A DNA stretch of 64,000 bases, from the NCBI RefSeq assembly GCF_029813785.1, contig NZ_JARVKY010000018.1, positions 1 through 64,000 on the forward strand, read 5' to 3'. Every line of letters begins with the position of its first letter. The stretch's first letter is position 1. This document shows positions 26,678-34,958 of the stretch, one piece after another. The DNA is from Streptomyces sp. DH41 (GTDB lineage Bacteria; Actinomycetota; Actinomycetes; Streptomycetales; Streptomycetaceae). A program made the translations under genes and the position numbers. The notes beneath the pieces are model-generated. The model searched no databases. It was not told the DNA's origin and saw only the letters and a program-made list of their open reading frames with translations.

Positions 26678-27815
26678 AGCCCAGCAGCCGCGCCCCGATG
26701 ACCGCGGTCTGCAGGGTGTAGCGGTGCACCGGATCGGCGGGGTTGGCCCCGGTCAGTTGATGGATGCGGTCCAGCCGGTAGGTGAGGGCCCGCACACTGA
26801 GCGCGAGGCGCCGGGCGGCCTCGGCCGCGGTGCAGCCGGCGTCGAAGTACGTCTCCAGGGTCCGCAGCAGCGGTTCGGCCCCGCCGCGGGCCCCGCGCAG
26901 CGGACCCAGCACGCTGACCACGAGGTCGGCCATGGCCTGCCGGTCGCGGGTGAGCACCGGGTAGACGAGCAGGTCGGCGGCGCGCAGCACGGGCTCGTCG
27001 AGTTCCAGCCGCTCGGCGAGTTCGAGGGTGCTCAGCGCCTCCTCGTAGCTGTGCACCACGCCGCCCGCGCCGTTCTGAGGGCGCCCGATGGCCACCCGGC
27101 TGCCGTCCGTGGCGGCGTACGCCTGCTTGGCGAAGAAGGAGAGGACGTCGTCCTGGTCGCCGGGCGCGATGCAGATCAGCTGCCCGTTCTTGGTGGTGAT
27201 CAGGATGCGCCGGTCGCCGAAGCGGGAGATGAGCGCGGTCTCCACGAGCCGGGTGACCTGGGCGGTGTCGTCGTACGCCTCGGGTCCCTCGGCCACCGCG
27301 ACGGCGTGGGCGCGGGAGAGGACGAGTCCGAAGCGCTCGGCCCGTTCGGCGAGCCGGCCCAGGTCACTGCGTCCGTAGAGCAGGTCGTCGATGAACTCCC
27401 GCCGTGCGGCCTCCTCCTGGCGTACGGCGAGACGCTGCGCGCGTTCGTATCCCTCGGCGAAGGCGTCGACGGCCTGGGCGACGGCGGCCAGCACACTGTC
27501 CGCGACACCGGTGCCGGAGGCCGCCGTACCGCCGCCGGGCCAGGACGCGCGCGTGGCGTCCAGGTGCAGCCGTACGAGACTGCGCAGACTGTGACCCGCC
27601 TCCGCGGCCTGCTCGCCGAAGAACCGCCGGCTCTCCAGCTCGTCACGGTTCAGCCGACGCCCGGTGCCGGCGACCTGCGCGAGGATCTCGGCGTACCCGG
27701 TCAGGTACGTCTCCTGCTCGTCCGCCCCCCGGTCGTCCGACCGCTGCTGTTCCGACCGCTGCTGTTCCGCCTGCCGCTGAGCTGGCTGTCTCTGGTCCGT
27801 CTGGTGGTCCGTCAC
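26658..27815 (-). CDS. PucR family helix-turn-helix regulator
   Basis: 385 residues. The first 40 are a low-complexity Gln/Arg region with repeats (RSEQQRSDD). A helical N-terminal domain, a GGDEF-like central region (LICIAPGDQDDVLSFFAKQAYAATDGSRVAIGRP) and the C-terminal PucR HTH (LLRTLETYFDAGCTAAEAARRLALSVRALTYRLDRIHQLTG, about residues 320-360) follow. PucR-type factors control purine, amino acid or development-linked genes. GTG 27815 is the start; neighbours offer no clear target. Confidence 0.88.
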   Translation of the reverse strand: MTDHQTDQRQPAQRQAEQQRSEQQRSDDRGADEQETYLTGYAEILAQVAGTGRRLNRDELESRRFFGEQAAEAGHSLRSLVRLHLDATRASWPGGGTAASGTGVADSVLAAVAQAVDAFAEGYERAQRLAVRQEEAARREFIDDLLYGRSDLGRLAERAERFGLVLSRAHAVAVAEGPEAYDDTAQVTRLVETALISRFGDRRILITTKNGQLICIAPGDQDDVLSFFAKQAYAATDGSRVAIGRPQNGAGGVVHSYEEALSTLELAERLELDEPVLRAADLLVYPVLTRDRQAMADLVVSVLGPLRGARGGAEPLLRTLETYFDAGCTAAEAARRLALSVRALTYRLDRIHQLTGANPADPVHRYTLQTAVIGARLLGWPAQEI

Positions 27816-27969
27816 GCCGCGCCTCCCCTGCCGTTCACGCCCGGTGTGCGGTGTCCGGCAACGTGAGGGTAGTCAAGGCTGCCGGAAACCGGCAACGCGC
27901 GAAGGCCTGGTCAGCGGCTGTCCTCCGCTGCTTCCGGCGGCCTCGGCGCCGACGCCTCACCGCCGGGTG

Positions 27970-28272
27970 TCACGGCTGCTGGTGCGGCTGCTGCTGCGAC
28001 GCCCCGTACGCCTGACCGCCGAGACCGCCCTGGCCGCTCACGGCCTGCGTCTGGAGCTGTTCGGCCTGCTCCTTGCTCACCTGCTGCTCGGCGCCGCAGA
28101 AGGTGCACTGCGTCAGGTACTTCGTGGAGAACGGGAACAGCGGCACGAAGAACAGCGTGAACTTCGAGACGCGCTTCCTGAGCGTGTGCGCGGAAGGGTT
28201 GCCGCACTGGCCGCACACCAGCGTCAGTATCGCGAGCTGGTAGAGGTATCCCTTGGTGCCGAAGATGATCAC
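27970..28272 (-). CDS. zinc ribbon protein
   Basis: 100 residues starting VIIFGTKGYLYQLAILTLVCGQC. Two CxxC pairs (VCGQCGNPS near residue 20 and CTFCGAEQ near 57) form a zinc ribbon around KRVSKFTLFFVPLFPFSTKYL. A Gln/Gly-rich tail follows. This is a widespread actinobacterial zinc ribbon family of unknown role. GTG 28272 is preceded by GGAAGGA; longer frames upstream lack one. Confidence 0.82.
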   Translation of the reverse strand: MIIFGTKGYLYQLAILTLVCGQCGNPSAHTLRKRVSKFTLFFVPLFPFSTKYLTQCTFCGAEQQVSKEQAEQLQTQAVSGQGGLGGQAYGASQQQPHQQP

Positions 28273-28373
28273 GAGACGTCCTTCCCGGGTCGGTCCCCCG
28301 CGGGCACGCAGGGCACGCAGATCTTCTCCCAGATTGCGCCCGGGCGGGCCCGGGAGGCCACCCGCGACCGATG

Positions 28374-28598
28374 TCACTCTTCGGCGTGCGCGCCCTTGGC
28401 CTCCCAGCGCAGCAGGTCCCCCGGCTGGCACTCGAGTACGTCGCAGAGCGCGGCGAGCGTCGTGAAGCGCACCGCCTTGGCGCGGCCGTTCTTGAGTACC
28501 GCCAGGTTGGCGGGGGTGATGCCGACACGGTCCGCGAGGTCGCCCACGGACATCTTGCGCTTCGCCAGCATCACGTCGATGTCGACGACGATCGGCAT
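28374..28598 (-). CDS. small XRE (YozG-like) regulator
   Basis: 74 residues, nearly all helix-turn-helix: VMLAKRKMSVGDLADRVGITPANLAVLKNG, then LAALCDVLECQPGDLL. It overlaps the stop of the upstream DUF2975 gene by one base; this pairing (DUF2975 membrane protein plus Cro/CI-like protein) is common. The pair probably regulates itself through the symmetric site at 29128-29144. Confidence 0.92.
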   Translation of the reverse strand: MPIVVDIDVMLAKRKMSVGDLADRVGITPANLAVLKNGRAKAVRFTTLAALCDVLECQPGDLLRWEAKGAHAEE

Positions 28599-29095
28599 CA
28601 GATCACCTCTGCCAGCTCGGCCCGCATCCGCGCCGCCTCGATGTCGCGCGCGACGGCCTGGGCGAGCAGCATCCGCAGGACGAGCACGACCAGCGCGACG
28701 CCGAGGACCGCCACGACGACCCCGCCCAGCAGGAGGACGACGCCGGGTGCGACGGCCTCGCCCGGCGCCAGGACGACCGCGAGCGCGAAGACCAGGAGCG
28801 CGGCGGCGACGAAGGCACCGATCACGACATGGACGTACCGGAAGGCGCCGAGGGAGAAGACGGTGCCCCGGCGCACCATCGTCACCAGCCGCCAGACGCA
28901 GACCAGCACGACCTCGGCCGCCGCGGCGCCCAGGACGACGATCAGGAACACCGGCGTGCGCACGGCCGCGAGGGCGGCGTCGGGATCACCCGATCCGGCC
29001 GCCAGCAGCCAGACCAGCACCGCCTGGATGAACACCGCCCCGGCGAGCAGTACCCCGACCACACCGCGCAGCGCGAGCACTGTCAGCTGACCCAT
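28598..29095 (-). CDS. DUF2975 four-helix membrane protein
   Basis: 165 residues with four hydrophobic helices (about 7-30, 45-68, 88-110, 120-145) and a short acidic C-terminus, the layout of DUF2975. It is co-transcribed with the downstream XRE gene. DUF2975/XRE pairs are thought to sense membrane or hormone signals, but the function is not established. Confidence 0.87.
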   Translation of the reverse strand: MGQLTVLALRGVVGVLLAGAVFIQAVLVWLLAAGSGDPDAALAAVRTPVFLIVVLGAAAAEVVLVCVWRLVTMVRRGTVFSLGAFRYVHVVIGAFVAAALLVFALAVVLAPGEAVAPGVVLLLGGVVVAVLGVALVVLVLRMLLAQAVARDIEAARMRAELAEVI

Positions 29096-29408
29096 CGCCC
29101 CTCCTTCAATCGAATCACGATGGGAATCTATCGACTAACGATAGGTGAGGCAAGATGTACAGGTCTCGTCCGGTCACATGTGGGCTCCGTACCGGATAGC
29201 GCGCGCCCCGTGGACAAGGAGAGGCTGGAGCCGACCCGCCCACCCTTCACCCTGTCCCGGACGCTCCGGGGTGGGACGGCCACGTATGCGCGGCTGCGCC
29301 ACTTCGTCCTGGTGTGATCGGTGACGTTCCCACCTCGCAAGGAGAGCAGATGGCCCGCCCGACCGACCGCGTCGCCTGCCCAGGGCCCCGCGCCGGGAGG
29401 AGGACACC
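29096..29408. other. gap: divergent promoter region
   Basis: This 313-base gap separates the DUF2975/XRE operon (minus) from the DUF3040 gene (plus). It contains the CTATCG-ACTAA-CGATAG symmetric site and two weak ORFs that I judge non-coding. AAGGAG occurs near 29339 and AGGAGGA at 29398, the latter being the ribosome binding site of the gene at 29409. Confidence 0.5.
29128..29144. promoter_or_regulatory. symmetric operator before DUF2975/XRE operon
   Basis: CTATCG (29128-29133) and CGATAG (29139-29144) flank ACTAA, 33 bases upstream of the DUF2975 start. AT-rich in a GC-rich context. Probably bound by the small XRE protein. Confidence 0.6.
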
Positions 29409-29708
29409 ATGCCCGGATCCGACGACCAGCGGCTCAGTGAGATCGAGTCCCGCCTGCACCGCGACGACCCCCGGTTCTCCCACGCCCTCGACACCGGCCG
29501 TCCCTGCCGCCCCCGCGAGTACCGCCACCGCGGGGCCTGGCTGCTGCTCGCCACCGCCCTGGCGGTGCTGGGCACCGGCCTCGCCCTGGCCCACGGGCTG
29601 CTCATCGCCACCGGTCTGGTCCTGGCGGGCGTGGCCGGGGAACTCCTCGACCCGCACCGGCGCACGCGCGCGAACCGGTACCCCCCGCCCCGCTTCTGGC
29701 CCCGCTGA
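29409..29708 (+). CDS. DUF3040-like two-helix membrane protein
   Basis: 99 residues. Soluble start with LSEIESRLHRDDPRFSHAL (the DUF3040 signature), two hydrophobic helices (WLLLATALAVLGTGLALAHG, LLIATGLVLAGVAGEL), and a basic tail. AGGAGGA lies just upstream of ATG 29409. It precedes the antiporter gene by 36 bases, suggesting an operon. Confidence 0.8.
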   Translation: MPGSDDQRLSEIESRLHRDDPRFSHALDTGRPCRPREYRHRGAWLLLATALAVLGTGLALAHGLLIATGLVLAGVAGELLDPHRRTRANRYPPPRFWPR

Positions 29709-29744
29709 CCGCGGGCCGGCCCCGGACGGCTCGGGGCCCGGTCG

Positions 29745-31274
29745 ATGACCCTGTCCGAGCTGTACCTGACCCTGCTGATCGGCGGCACGGTACTGCTGGC
29801 CAGCATCGCCGCCGCCCGCGCCGCCCATCGCGTCGGCCTGCCCAGCCTGCTGCTGTTCCTCGCGGTCGGCGTCATCGCCGGCGAGGACGGGCTGGGCCTG
29901 AACTTCGACGACGCGCAACTGGCCCAGGCGCTCGGCACCGCCGCCCTGGCGATCATCCTGGTCGAGGGCGGCCTCACCACCCAGTGGGGCGACGTCAAGC
30001 GCCTGCTCGCCCCCGCCGGCGTGCTCGCCACGGCGGGCGTGGCCGTCTCCGTCGCGGTCACCGCGGCCGGCGCCCACTGGCTGCTGGGCATGGACTGGCA
30101 CCTGGCCCTGCTGCTCGGCGCCATCGTCTCCTCGACCGACGCCGCCGCGGTCTTCGCCGTGCTGCGCTCACTGCCGCTGCCGCAGAAGGTGACGGGGCTG
30201 GTGGAGGCCGAGTCCGGATTCAACGACGCCCCCACCATCATCCTGGTCCTGATCTTCGCCACCACCACCGCCGGCGACCTGCCCGGCCCCGCCCCGGTCG
30301 TCGGCGACCTGCTCTACCAACTGGTGATCGGCGGCACCCTCGGTGTACTGATCGGCCGTCTGGGCGCCGCCGCCCTGCGGCACATCGCCCTGCCCGCCAC
30401 CGGCCTGTACCCGCTCGCCACGGTCGGCTTCGGCATCGTCGCGTTCGCCGCGGCCGGCGCCGTCAACGCCAGCGGCATCATCGCCGCCTACCTGTCCGGT
30501 CTCGTACTCGGCAACGCCAAGCTGCCGCACCGAGCCGCCACCCGCTCCTTCGCCGAAGGCGCCGGCTGGCTGGCCCAGATCGGCCTGTTCGTCATGCTCG
30601 GCCTGCTCGTCGACCCGAGCGAACTGCCCTCCGCGATCCTCCCCGCACTCCTCGTCGGCCTGGTCCTGCTCCTGGTCGCCCGGCCCGTCTCCGTCCTGCT
30701 CTGTCTCCTCCCCTTCCGCATCCCCTGGCGCGAGCAGGCGTTCATCTCCTGGGCGGGCCTGCGCGGCGCGGTCCCCATCGTGCTCGCCACCTTCCCGATC
30801 GTCGAAGGGGTCACAGGCGCCGGCGACGTCCTGAACATCGTCTTCGTCCTCGTCGTCCTGTTCACCCTCGTCCAGGGCCCCACCCTGCCCGCCGTCGCCC
30901 GGCGCCTGGGCCTGGCCCGCTCCGACGCGCTGCGCGAGATCCAGGTCGAGACCGCGCCCCTCGACGTCCTGGACGCCGACCTGCTCACCGTGACCATCCC
31001 ACCGGGCTCCCGCCTGCACGGCGTCGCCGTCTTCGAACTGCGGCTGCCGCACCCGACCGTCGTCACGCTGATCGTCCGGGGCGACACCACCCTGGTGCCC
31101 GACCGCGACACGGTGCTGCACTCCGGGGACGAGCTGCTGCTCATCACCACGCCGGAGGTCCGGGAGGCAACGGAACGCCGCCTGCGCGCCATCGGCCGAC
31201 GCGGCAAGATGGCCCGCTGGCTGGGCGAACACGGCGCCCCCGAGTCGGAGCCCGCCGCGCCGCGTGAGTCGTGA
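29745..31274 (+). CDS. CPA1-type K+/H+ antiporter with TrkA-C domain (NhaP2-like)
   Basis: 509 residues. About twelve membrane helices cover residues 5-385, with the CPA signatures LLLGAIVSSTDAAAVFAVL (about 123-141) and EAESGFNDAPTIILVL (about 152-167). A TrkA-C cytosolic domain sits at about 395-490 (LLTVTIPPGSRLHGVAVFELRLPHPTVVTLIVRGD). It would exchange K+ or Na+ for H+ under nucleotide control. ATG 29745 is chosen by first methionine and spacing after the DUF3040 gene. Confidence 0.92.
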   Translation: MTLSELYLTLLIGGTVLLASIAAARAAHRVGLPSLLLFLAVGVIAGEDGLGLNFDDAQLAQALGTAALAIILVEGGLTTQWGDVKRLLAPAGVLATAGVAVSVAVTAAGAHWLLGMDWHLALLLGAIVSSTDAAAVFAVLRSLPLPQKVTGLVEAESGFNDAPTIILVLIFATTTAGDLPGPAPVVGDLLYQLVIGGTLGVLIGRLGAAALRHIALPATGLYPLATVGFGIVAFAAAGAVNASGIIAAYLSGLVLGNAKLPHRAATRSFAEGAGWLAQIGLFVMLGLLVDPSELPSAILPALLVGLVLLLVARPVSVLLCLLPFRIPWREQAFISWAGLRGAVPIVLATFPIVEGVTGAGDVLNIVFVLVVLFTLVQGPTLPAVARRLGLARSDALREIQVETAPLDVLDADLLTVTIPPGSRLHGVAVFELRLPHPTVVTLIVRGDTTLVPDRDTVLHSGDELLLITTPEVREATERRLRAIGRRGKMARWLGEHGAPESEPAAPRES

Positions 31275-31745
31275 ATCACCGAAGTCCGCACGTTCCGTTG
31301 ATTCACGTATCGGATGGAAAGCGCCACTGTGCGTAATAGGTCGTGCGGTAAACTTCTTTACCGAGCCGTGACGCTCCCTTGAGCGGTTGGGTGCTCATTT
31401 CGCACAGCTCGATCGCGGCATTCGATACGAGGTACGAGGGGGGACGCGCCATGGACCGAGCCGTCCCGGCCCGCAGGACCGTACGGATCGACAACACCGC
31501 TCGTGACAGCGTGCCAGACGCGAGCGGTGCGGCTCCCGGGGCCTGACCTTCCGGTACCTGCCGGTTCCACCTTCCGGTGCCTTCCGGCTTCCCACGGCTC
31601 GAAGCGCCCGCCGACCGTCACCGGCTGAGCCCCGCCTGCCGACCCCATGCCGTTCGCGGCCCCGGCCGAACCGGTCGGCCACCCGCCCGGCCGACCCGCC
31701 CGGCCCCGGTCTCGCTCAGCGGCAGGGCACGCACGCCGAGCACGC

Positions 31746-31793
31746 CGCACGACCTCACACCCCACCCGCCGCACGACCTCACACCCCACCCGC
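31746..31793 (+). repeat. two tandem 24-base repeats
   Basis: Two exact copies of a 24-base unit beginning CGCACGACCTCACACCCC (31746 and 31770). Confidence 0.85.
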
Positions 31794-31835
31794 CGCACCC
31801 CCGCGCCCTCGCATCACGCCCCTTCGCATCTCACC

Positions 31836-31910
31836 ACCCCGCACCACGCCACCCCGCACCACGCCACCCCGCACCACGCCACCCCGCACCACGCCACCCC
31901 GCACCACGCC
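31836..31910 (+). repeat. five tandem 15-base repeats
   Basis: Five exact copies of ACCCCGCACCACGCC in the non-coding leader of the second antiporter gene. Slippage here would not affect a protein but could change leader length. Confidence 0.9.
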
Positions 31911-32032
31911 ACCTTCGGCTGCCCCGCCGTGCCTCGGAGGGCTCTCGCCCGCTCACCGGCCGCCCTCCACCGCCGCTCGCTGCCGAGAAGGCACAGACGC
32001 CGTCGCCGAATCGAACCGGAGGACAGACGCCC

Positions 32033-33280
32033 GTGCACAACACGACTGCCATGCTCATCGAGCTGGGAGCGATCATCCTCGCCCTGGGGCTGCTCGGCCG
32101 CCTCGCCGGCCGGGTGGGCTTCTCGCCCATCCCTCTCTACCTGCTGGCCGGGCTCGCCTTCGGTCACGGGGGCCTCCTGCCCCTGCAGGCCAGCGAGGAG
32201 TTCGTCGCCACCGGCGCCGAGATCGGCGTCATCCTGCTGCTGCTCCTGCTCGGTCTGGAGTACAGCGCCTCGGAACTCGTCACCAACCTCAAGACCCAAT
32301 ACCCCTCCGGCGCGGTCGACTTCGTCCTCAACGCGGTGCCCGGCGCCGCGGCGGCACTGATCCTGGGCTGGGGCCCGGTGGCCGCCGTGGCGCTCGCCGG
32401 CGTCACCTGGATCTCCTCCTCCGGGGTGATCGCCAAGGTCCTCGGCGACCTGGGCCGGCTCGGCAACCGGGAGACCCCCGTCGTCCTCGGCGTCCTCGTC
32501 ATCGAGGACCTCGCCATGGCCGTCTACCTGCCGATCCTCACCGCCCTGCTGGCCGGCGTCAGCCTGGCCGGAGGCACCGTCACCCTGCTGATCTCCCTGG
32601 GTACCGTCGGCGCCGTCCTCTACGTCGCGCTCCGCCACGGACGGCTGATCAGCCGCGCGGTCTCCTCGGACAACGCCGAGATGCTCCTGCTGGTCGTACT
32701 CGGCCTCACCCTCCTCGTCGCGGGCCTCGCGCAGGAGCTCCAGGTCTCCGCGGCGGTCGGCGCCTTCCTGGTCGGGATCGCCCTGTCCGGCGAGGTCGCC
32801 GAGGGCGCCAGCAGCCTCCTCACCCCGCTGCGTGACCTGTTCGCCGCCGTCTTCTTCGTCTTCTTCGGCCTGTCCACCGACCCCGCCGACATCCCGCCCG
32901 TCCTTGTCCCCGCCCTCCTCCTCGCCGTCGTCACGGCACTCACGAAGGTCGCCACCGGCTGGTACGCCGCACGCCGCGCGGGCATCCAGGGGGGAGGCCG
33001 ATGGCGGGCGGGCGGCACCCTGGTCGCCCGGGGTGAGTTCTCCATCGTCATCGCCGGACTCGCCGTGGGCGTAGAGCCCCGCATCGGCCCGCTGGCCACC
33101 GCCTACGTCCTCATCCTCGTCGTCGTCGGCCCGCTGACCACCCGCTTCACCGAGCCACTGGCCCGCCGCCTCACCCGCCGGACCACCTCGAAGGCACCCG
33201 GTCCCGTCCCCGCCGACACGGAGCCGACCTCGAAGCCGACCGCGGAGCCGACCGCCGAGTCCGAGCACGCCAACGCCTGA
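32033..33280 (+). CDS. CPA2-type cation/proton antiporter (KhtU/KefB-like)
   Basis: 415 residues, about eleven or twelve membrane helices. Signatures: FSPIPLYLLAGLAFGHGG (about 26-43), IGVILLLLLLGLEYSASEL (about 63-82), SSSGVIAKVLGDLGRLGNRETPVVLGVLVIEDLAMAVYLPIL (about 128-170, with the ED dipeptide of the ion site). The short hydrophilic tail lacks an RCK domain. Such proteins work with a separate KhtT-like subunit, encoded convergently at 33402. GTG 32033 has GGAGGA nine bases upstream. Confidence 0.92.
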   Translation: MHNTTAMLIELGAIILALGLLGRLAGRVGFSPIPLYLLAGLAFGHGGLLPLQASEEFVATGAEIGVILLLLLLGLEYSASELVTNLKTQYPSGAVDFVLNAVPGAAAALILGWGPVAAVALAGVTWISSSGVIAKVLGDLGRLGNRETPVVLGVLVIEDLAMAVYLPILTALLAGVSLAGGTVTLLISLGTVGAVLYVALRHGRLISRAVSSDNAEMLLLVVLGLTLLVAGLAQELQVSAAVGAFLVGIALSGEVAEGASSLLTPLRDLFAAVFFVFFGLSTDPADIPPVLVPALLLAVVTALTKVATGWYAARRAGIQGGGRWRAGGTLVARGEFSIVIAGLAVGVEPRIGPLATAYVLILVVVGPLTTRFTEPLARRLTRRTTSKAPGPVPADTEPTSKPTAEPTAESEHANA

Positions 33281-33359
33281 GCGGCGGCCCACTGCGGCAG
33301 CACGGTGACGAGAGGCATGACCGTGCACGACGCCCACGGCGCGTGCCCGGACGGCTGCG

Positions 33360-33397
33360 CACGGCTGATCGGCGGACGCCTCCGCCGATCAGCCGTG
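33360..33397. terminator. bidirectional terminator between antiporter and KhtT-like genes
   Basis: A 17-base stem (33360-33376 with 33381-33397, core GGCTGATCGGCGGA) and a CGCC loop lie between the two convergent genes, four bases from the second stop. Confidence 0.85.
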
Positions 33398-33401
33398 ACC
33401 C

Positions 33402-33887
33402 TCACTCCCGGCCGAGTACCTCCACCGCGGCATCGACGCCCTCACGCGTCCCGATCACGATCAGCGTGTCACCACCGGCCAGCCGGAACTCCGGCCCGGG
33501 AGACGGGATCGCCTCGGCCCGCCGCAGTACGGCCACGATCGACACACCGGTTTCCGTACGCATCCGGGTCTCTCCCAGCGCGCGCCCGCTCCAGTGGGAC
33601 GTCCGCGACAGCCCGACCCGTTCCGCGACCAGCCCCAACTCGGTCGTCGACAGAAGACTGGGACTGTGATGGGCCGGCATGAGCGCGTCGACGACCGCCG
33701 CCGCCTCGTCCGCGGCCAGTCGCACCGACATCGCGCGGTCGTCCGGATCGTCCCTGCGATACGTGCTCAGCGTCCGGGCCCCGTCCGGTTCGGCCACCAC
33801 CGACAGCCGGCGCCGCTCTCGCGTGACCAGGTCGTAGCGCACCCCGATCCCCGGCAACGGCGTCCTGCTCGTACGCGCAGTACCCAC
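33402..33887 (-). CDS. cation:proton antiporter regulatory subunit, KhtT-like (TrkA-C)
   Basis: 161 residues: an N-terminal segment with GIGVRYDLVTRERRRLSVVAE typical of KhtT, then a TrkA-C domain from about residue 80 (LGLVAERVGLSRTSHWSGRALGETRMRTETGVSIVAVLRR to GGDTLIVIGTREGVDAAVEVL). KhtT controls a CPA2 antiporter, binding c-di-AMP in Bacillus. Here it is convergent with its likely partner rather than in one operon, an unusual order for the pair. GTG 33887 start. Confidence 0.88.
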   Translation of the reverse strand: MGTARTSRTPLPGIGVRYDLVTRERRRLSVVAEPDGARTLSTYRRDDPDDRAMSVRLAADEAAAVVDALMPAHHSPSLLSTTELGLVAERVGLSRTSHWSGRALGETRMRTETGVSIVAVLRRAEAIPSPGPEFRLAGGDTLIVIGTREGVDAAVEVLGRE

Positions 33888-34045
33888 GGCTGTCTCCCTG
33901 TCTCCCCGCCCGCGCCAGGCTGTGTTCCGGCAACCCGGGACACCCTAGAGTGCCGGTGGCGCGTCCACTCCCAGGGGTTGGGAACGGCCGCCCGGGCGGC
34001 CGGCACGCCCACCGGACGGCAGGACGACGTGGGCGGAAGTGGCCT

Positions 34046-34080
34046 CCCGGTGTTCGGGCGCCGGACGCCCGAACACCGGG
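34046..34080. promoter_or_regulatory. 15-base hairpin upstream of the MBL hydrolase gene
   Basis: CCCGGTGTTCGGGCG (34046-34060) and its exact inverse (34066-34080) with loop CCGGA lie 35 bases before the start of the plus-strand gene, in the gap between divergent genes. It could act as an attenuator or repressor site rather than a simple terminator. Confidence 0.6.
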
Positions 34081-34115
34081 AGACCCTGAGGACAAGGCCC
34101 GTAGACTCCGCGCGC

Positions 34116-34904
34116 ATGACGGACGATTTGCGATGCACGGTGCTCGGCAGCGCGAGCCCGTACCCCCAGGCCGGGAACCCGTGCTCGGGATACCTCGTCG
34201 AGGGCGCCGGCACCCGGCTGTGGCTGGACGCCGGCAGCGGCACGCTCGGAGCGCTGCGCGCACACATACGCCTGGACCAGCTCGACGGCATCTGGATCTC
34301 CCACCTGCACGCGGACCACTGCTCCGACCTGCTGACCGCGTACTACGGCCTCCTGTACGCGGACGTCGAACTCGCCGCGCCCGTCCCCCTCTTCGGCCCC
34401 CCGGGAATCGCGGACCGGCTCGCCGGCTTCCTCACCAACGGGCCGCGGCGGAGCCCGGTGGAGGACGCCTTCCAGGTCGTCGAGGTGCGTGACCACCACC
34501 GCGCCCTGGTCGGCGGACTCGCTCTGACCAGCCGGGCGGTGGCGCACGGGATGCCCGCGTTCGGGGTCCGTGTCGAGACCGAGGACGGCGCCTGCCTCGC
34601 CTACTCCGGGGACACCGCCCCCTGCGAGGCGCTCACCGCGCTCGCCGACGACTGCGCGGTGCTGCTGTGCGAGGCGGACTACGCACACACGCCACAGGCC
34701 GGCACGGAGGCCGTCCACCACACCCCGGAGCAGGCGGGCACGAGCGCGGCCGTCGCCGGTGCGCAGCGCCTGGTCGTCACCCACCTCGGCCCGTCCCTGC
34801 CCCCGGCGGAGGCAGTGACCCGGGCGAGCACGCGCTACGACGGCCCGGTCGAGTACGCCGCTCCCGGCCACACCTTCGGGGTGCCGGGGAAGCCCGGGGG
34901 CTGA
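34116..34904 (+). CDS. MBL fold hydrolase (RNase Z-like)
   Basis: 262 residues of metallo-beta-lactamase fold. Metal motif HLHADHCSDL (about residues 66-75), further ligands in AVAHGMPAFGV and SGDTAPCEAL (about 165-172), and HLGPSL near 228. The opening CTVLGSASPYPQAGNPCSGYLVE is typical of the ElaC/RNase Z-like branch, but no exosite is visible, so tRNA processing is not claimed. ATG 34116 follows the 15-base hairpin. Confidence 0.87.
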   Translation: MTDDLRCTVLGSASPYPQAGNPCSGYLVEGAGTRLWLDAGSGTLGALRAHIRLDQLDGIWISHLHADHCSDLLTAYYGLLYADVELAAPVPLFGPPGIADRLAGFLTNGPRRSPVEDAFQVVEVRDHHRALVGGLALTSRAVAHGMPAFGVRVETEDGACLAYSGDTAPCEALTALADDCAVLLCEADYAHTPQAGTEAVHHTPEQAGTSAAVAGAQRLVVTHLGPSLPPAEAVTRASTRYDGPVEYAAPGHTFGVPGKPGG

Positions 34905-34958
34905 CCGGGACGGACCGTGCCCCTCGCTCCGCGAGCCGGTGCGCCGTCCGCAGCCTGG

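Larger units (their letters stand above)
31275..32032. other. gap: repeat-rich leader between two antiporter genes
   Basis: 758 bases without a supportable gene. It contains CGTGAATCA/TGATTCACG (31268-31305, a possible terminator), a small hairpin CGGTAAA-CTTC-TTTACCG (31346-31363) and two blocks of tandem repeats. A long plus-strand frame runs through it into the next gene, but its protein is only repeat-encoded Pro/His and is not credible. GGAGGA at 32018 serves the gene at 32033. Confidence 0.55.

Noticed and set aside
31275..31420. Possible c-di-AMP or other riboswitch before the second antiporter
   Set aside because: Only a small CGGTAAA/TTTACCG hairpin is present; none of the conserved core of a known riboswitch class was recognised.
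31577..32032. N-terminal extension of the CPA2 antiporter
   Set aside because: The extra 152 codons translate tandem repeats into Pro/His runs; GTG 32033 has a proper ribosome binding site.
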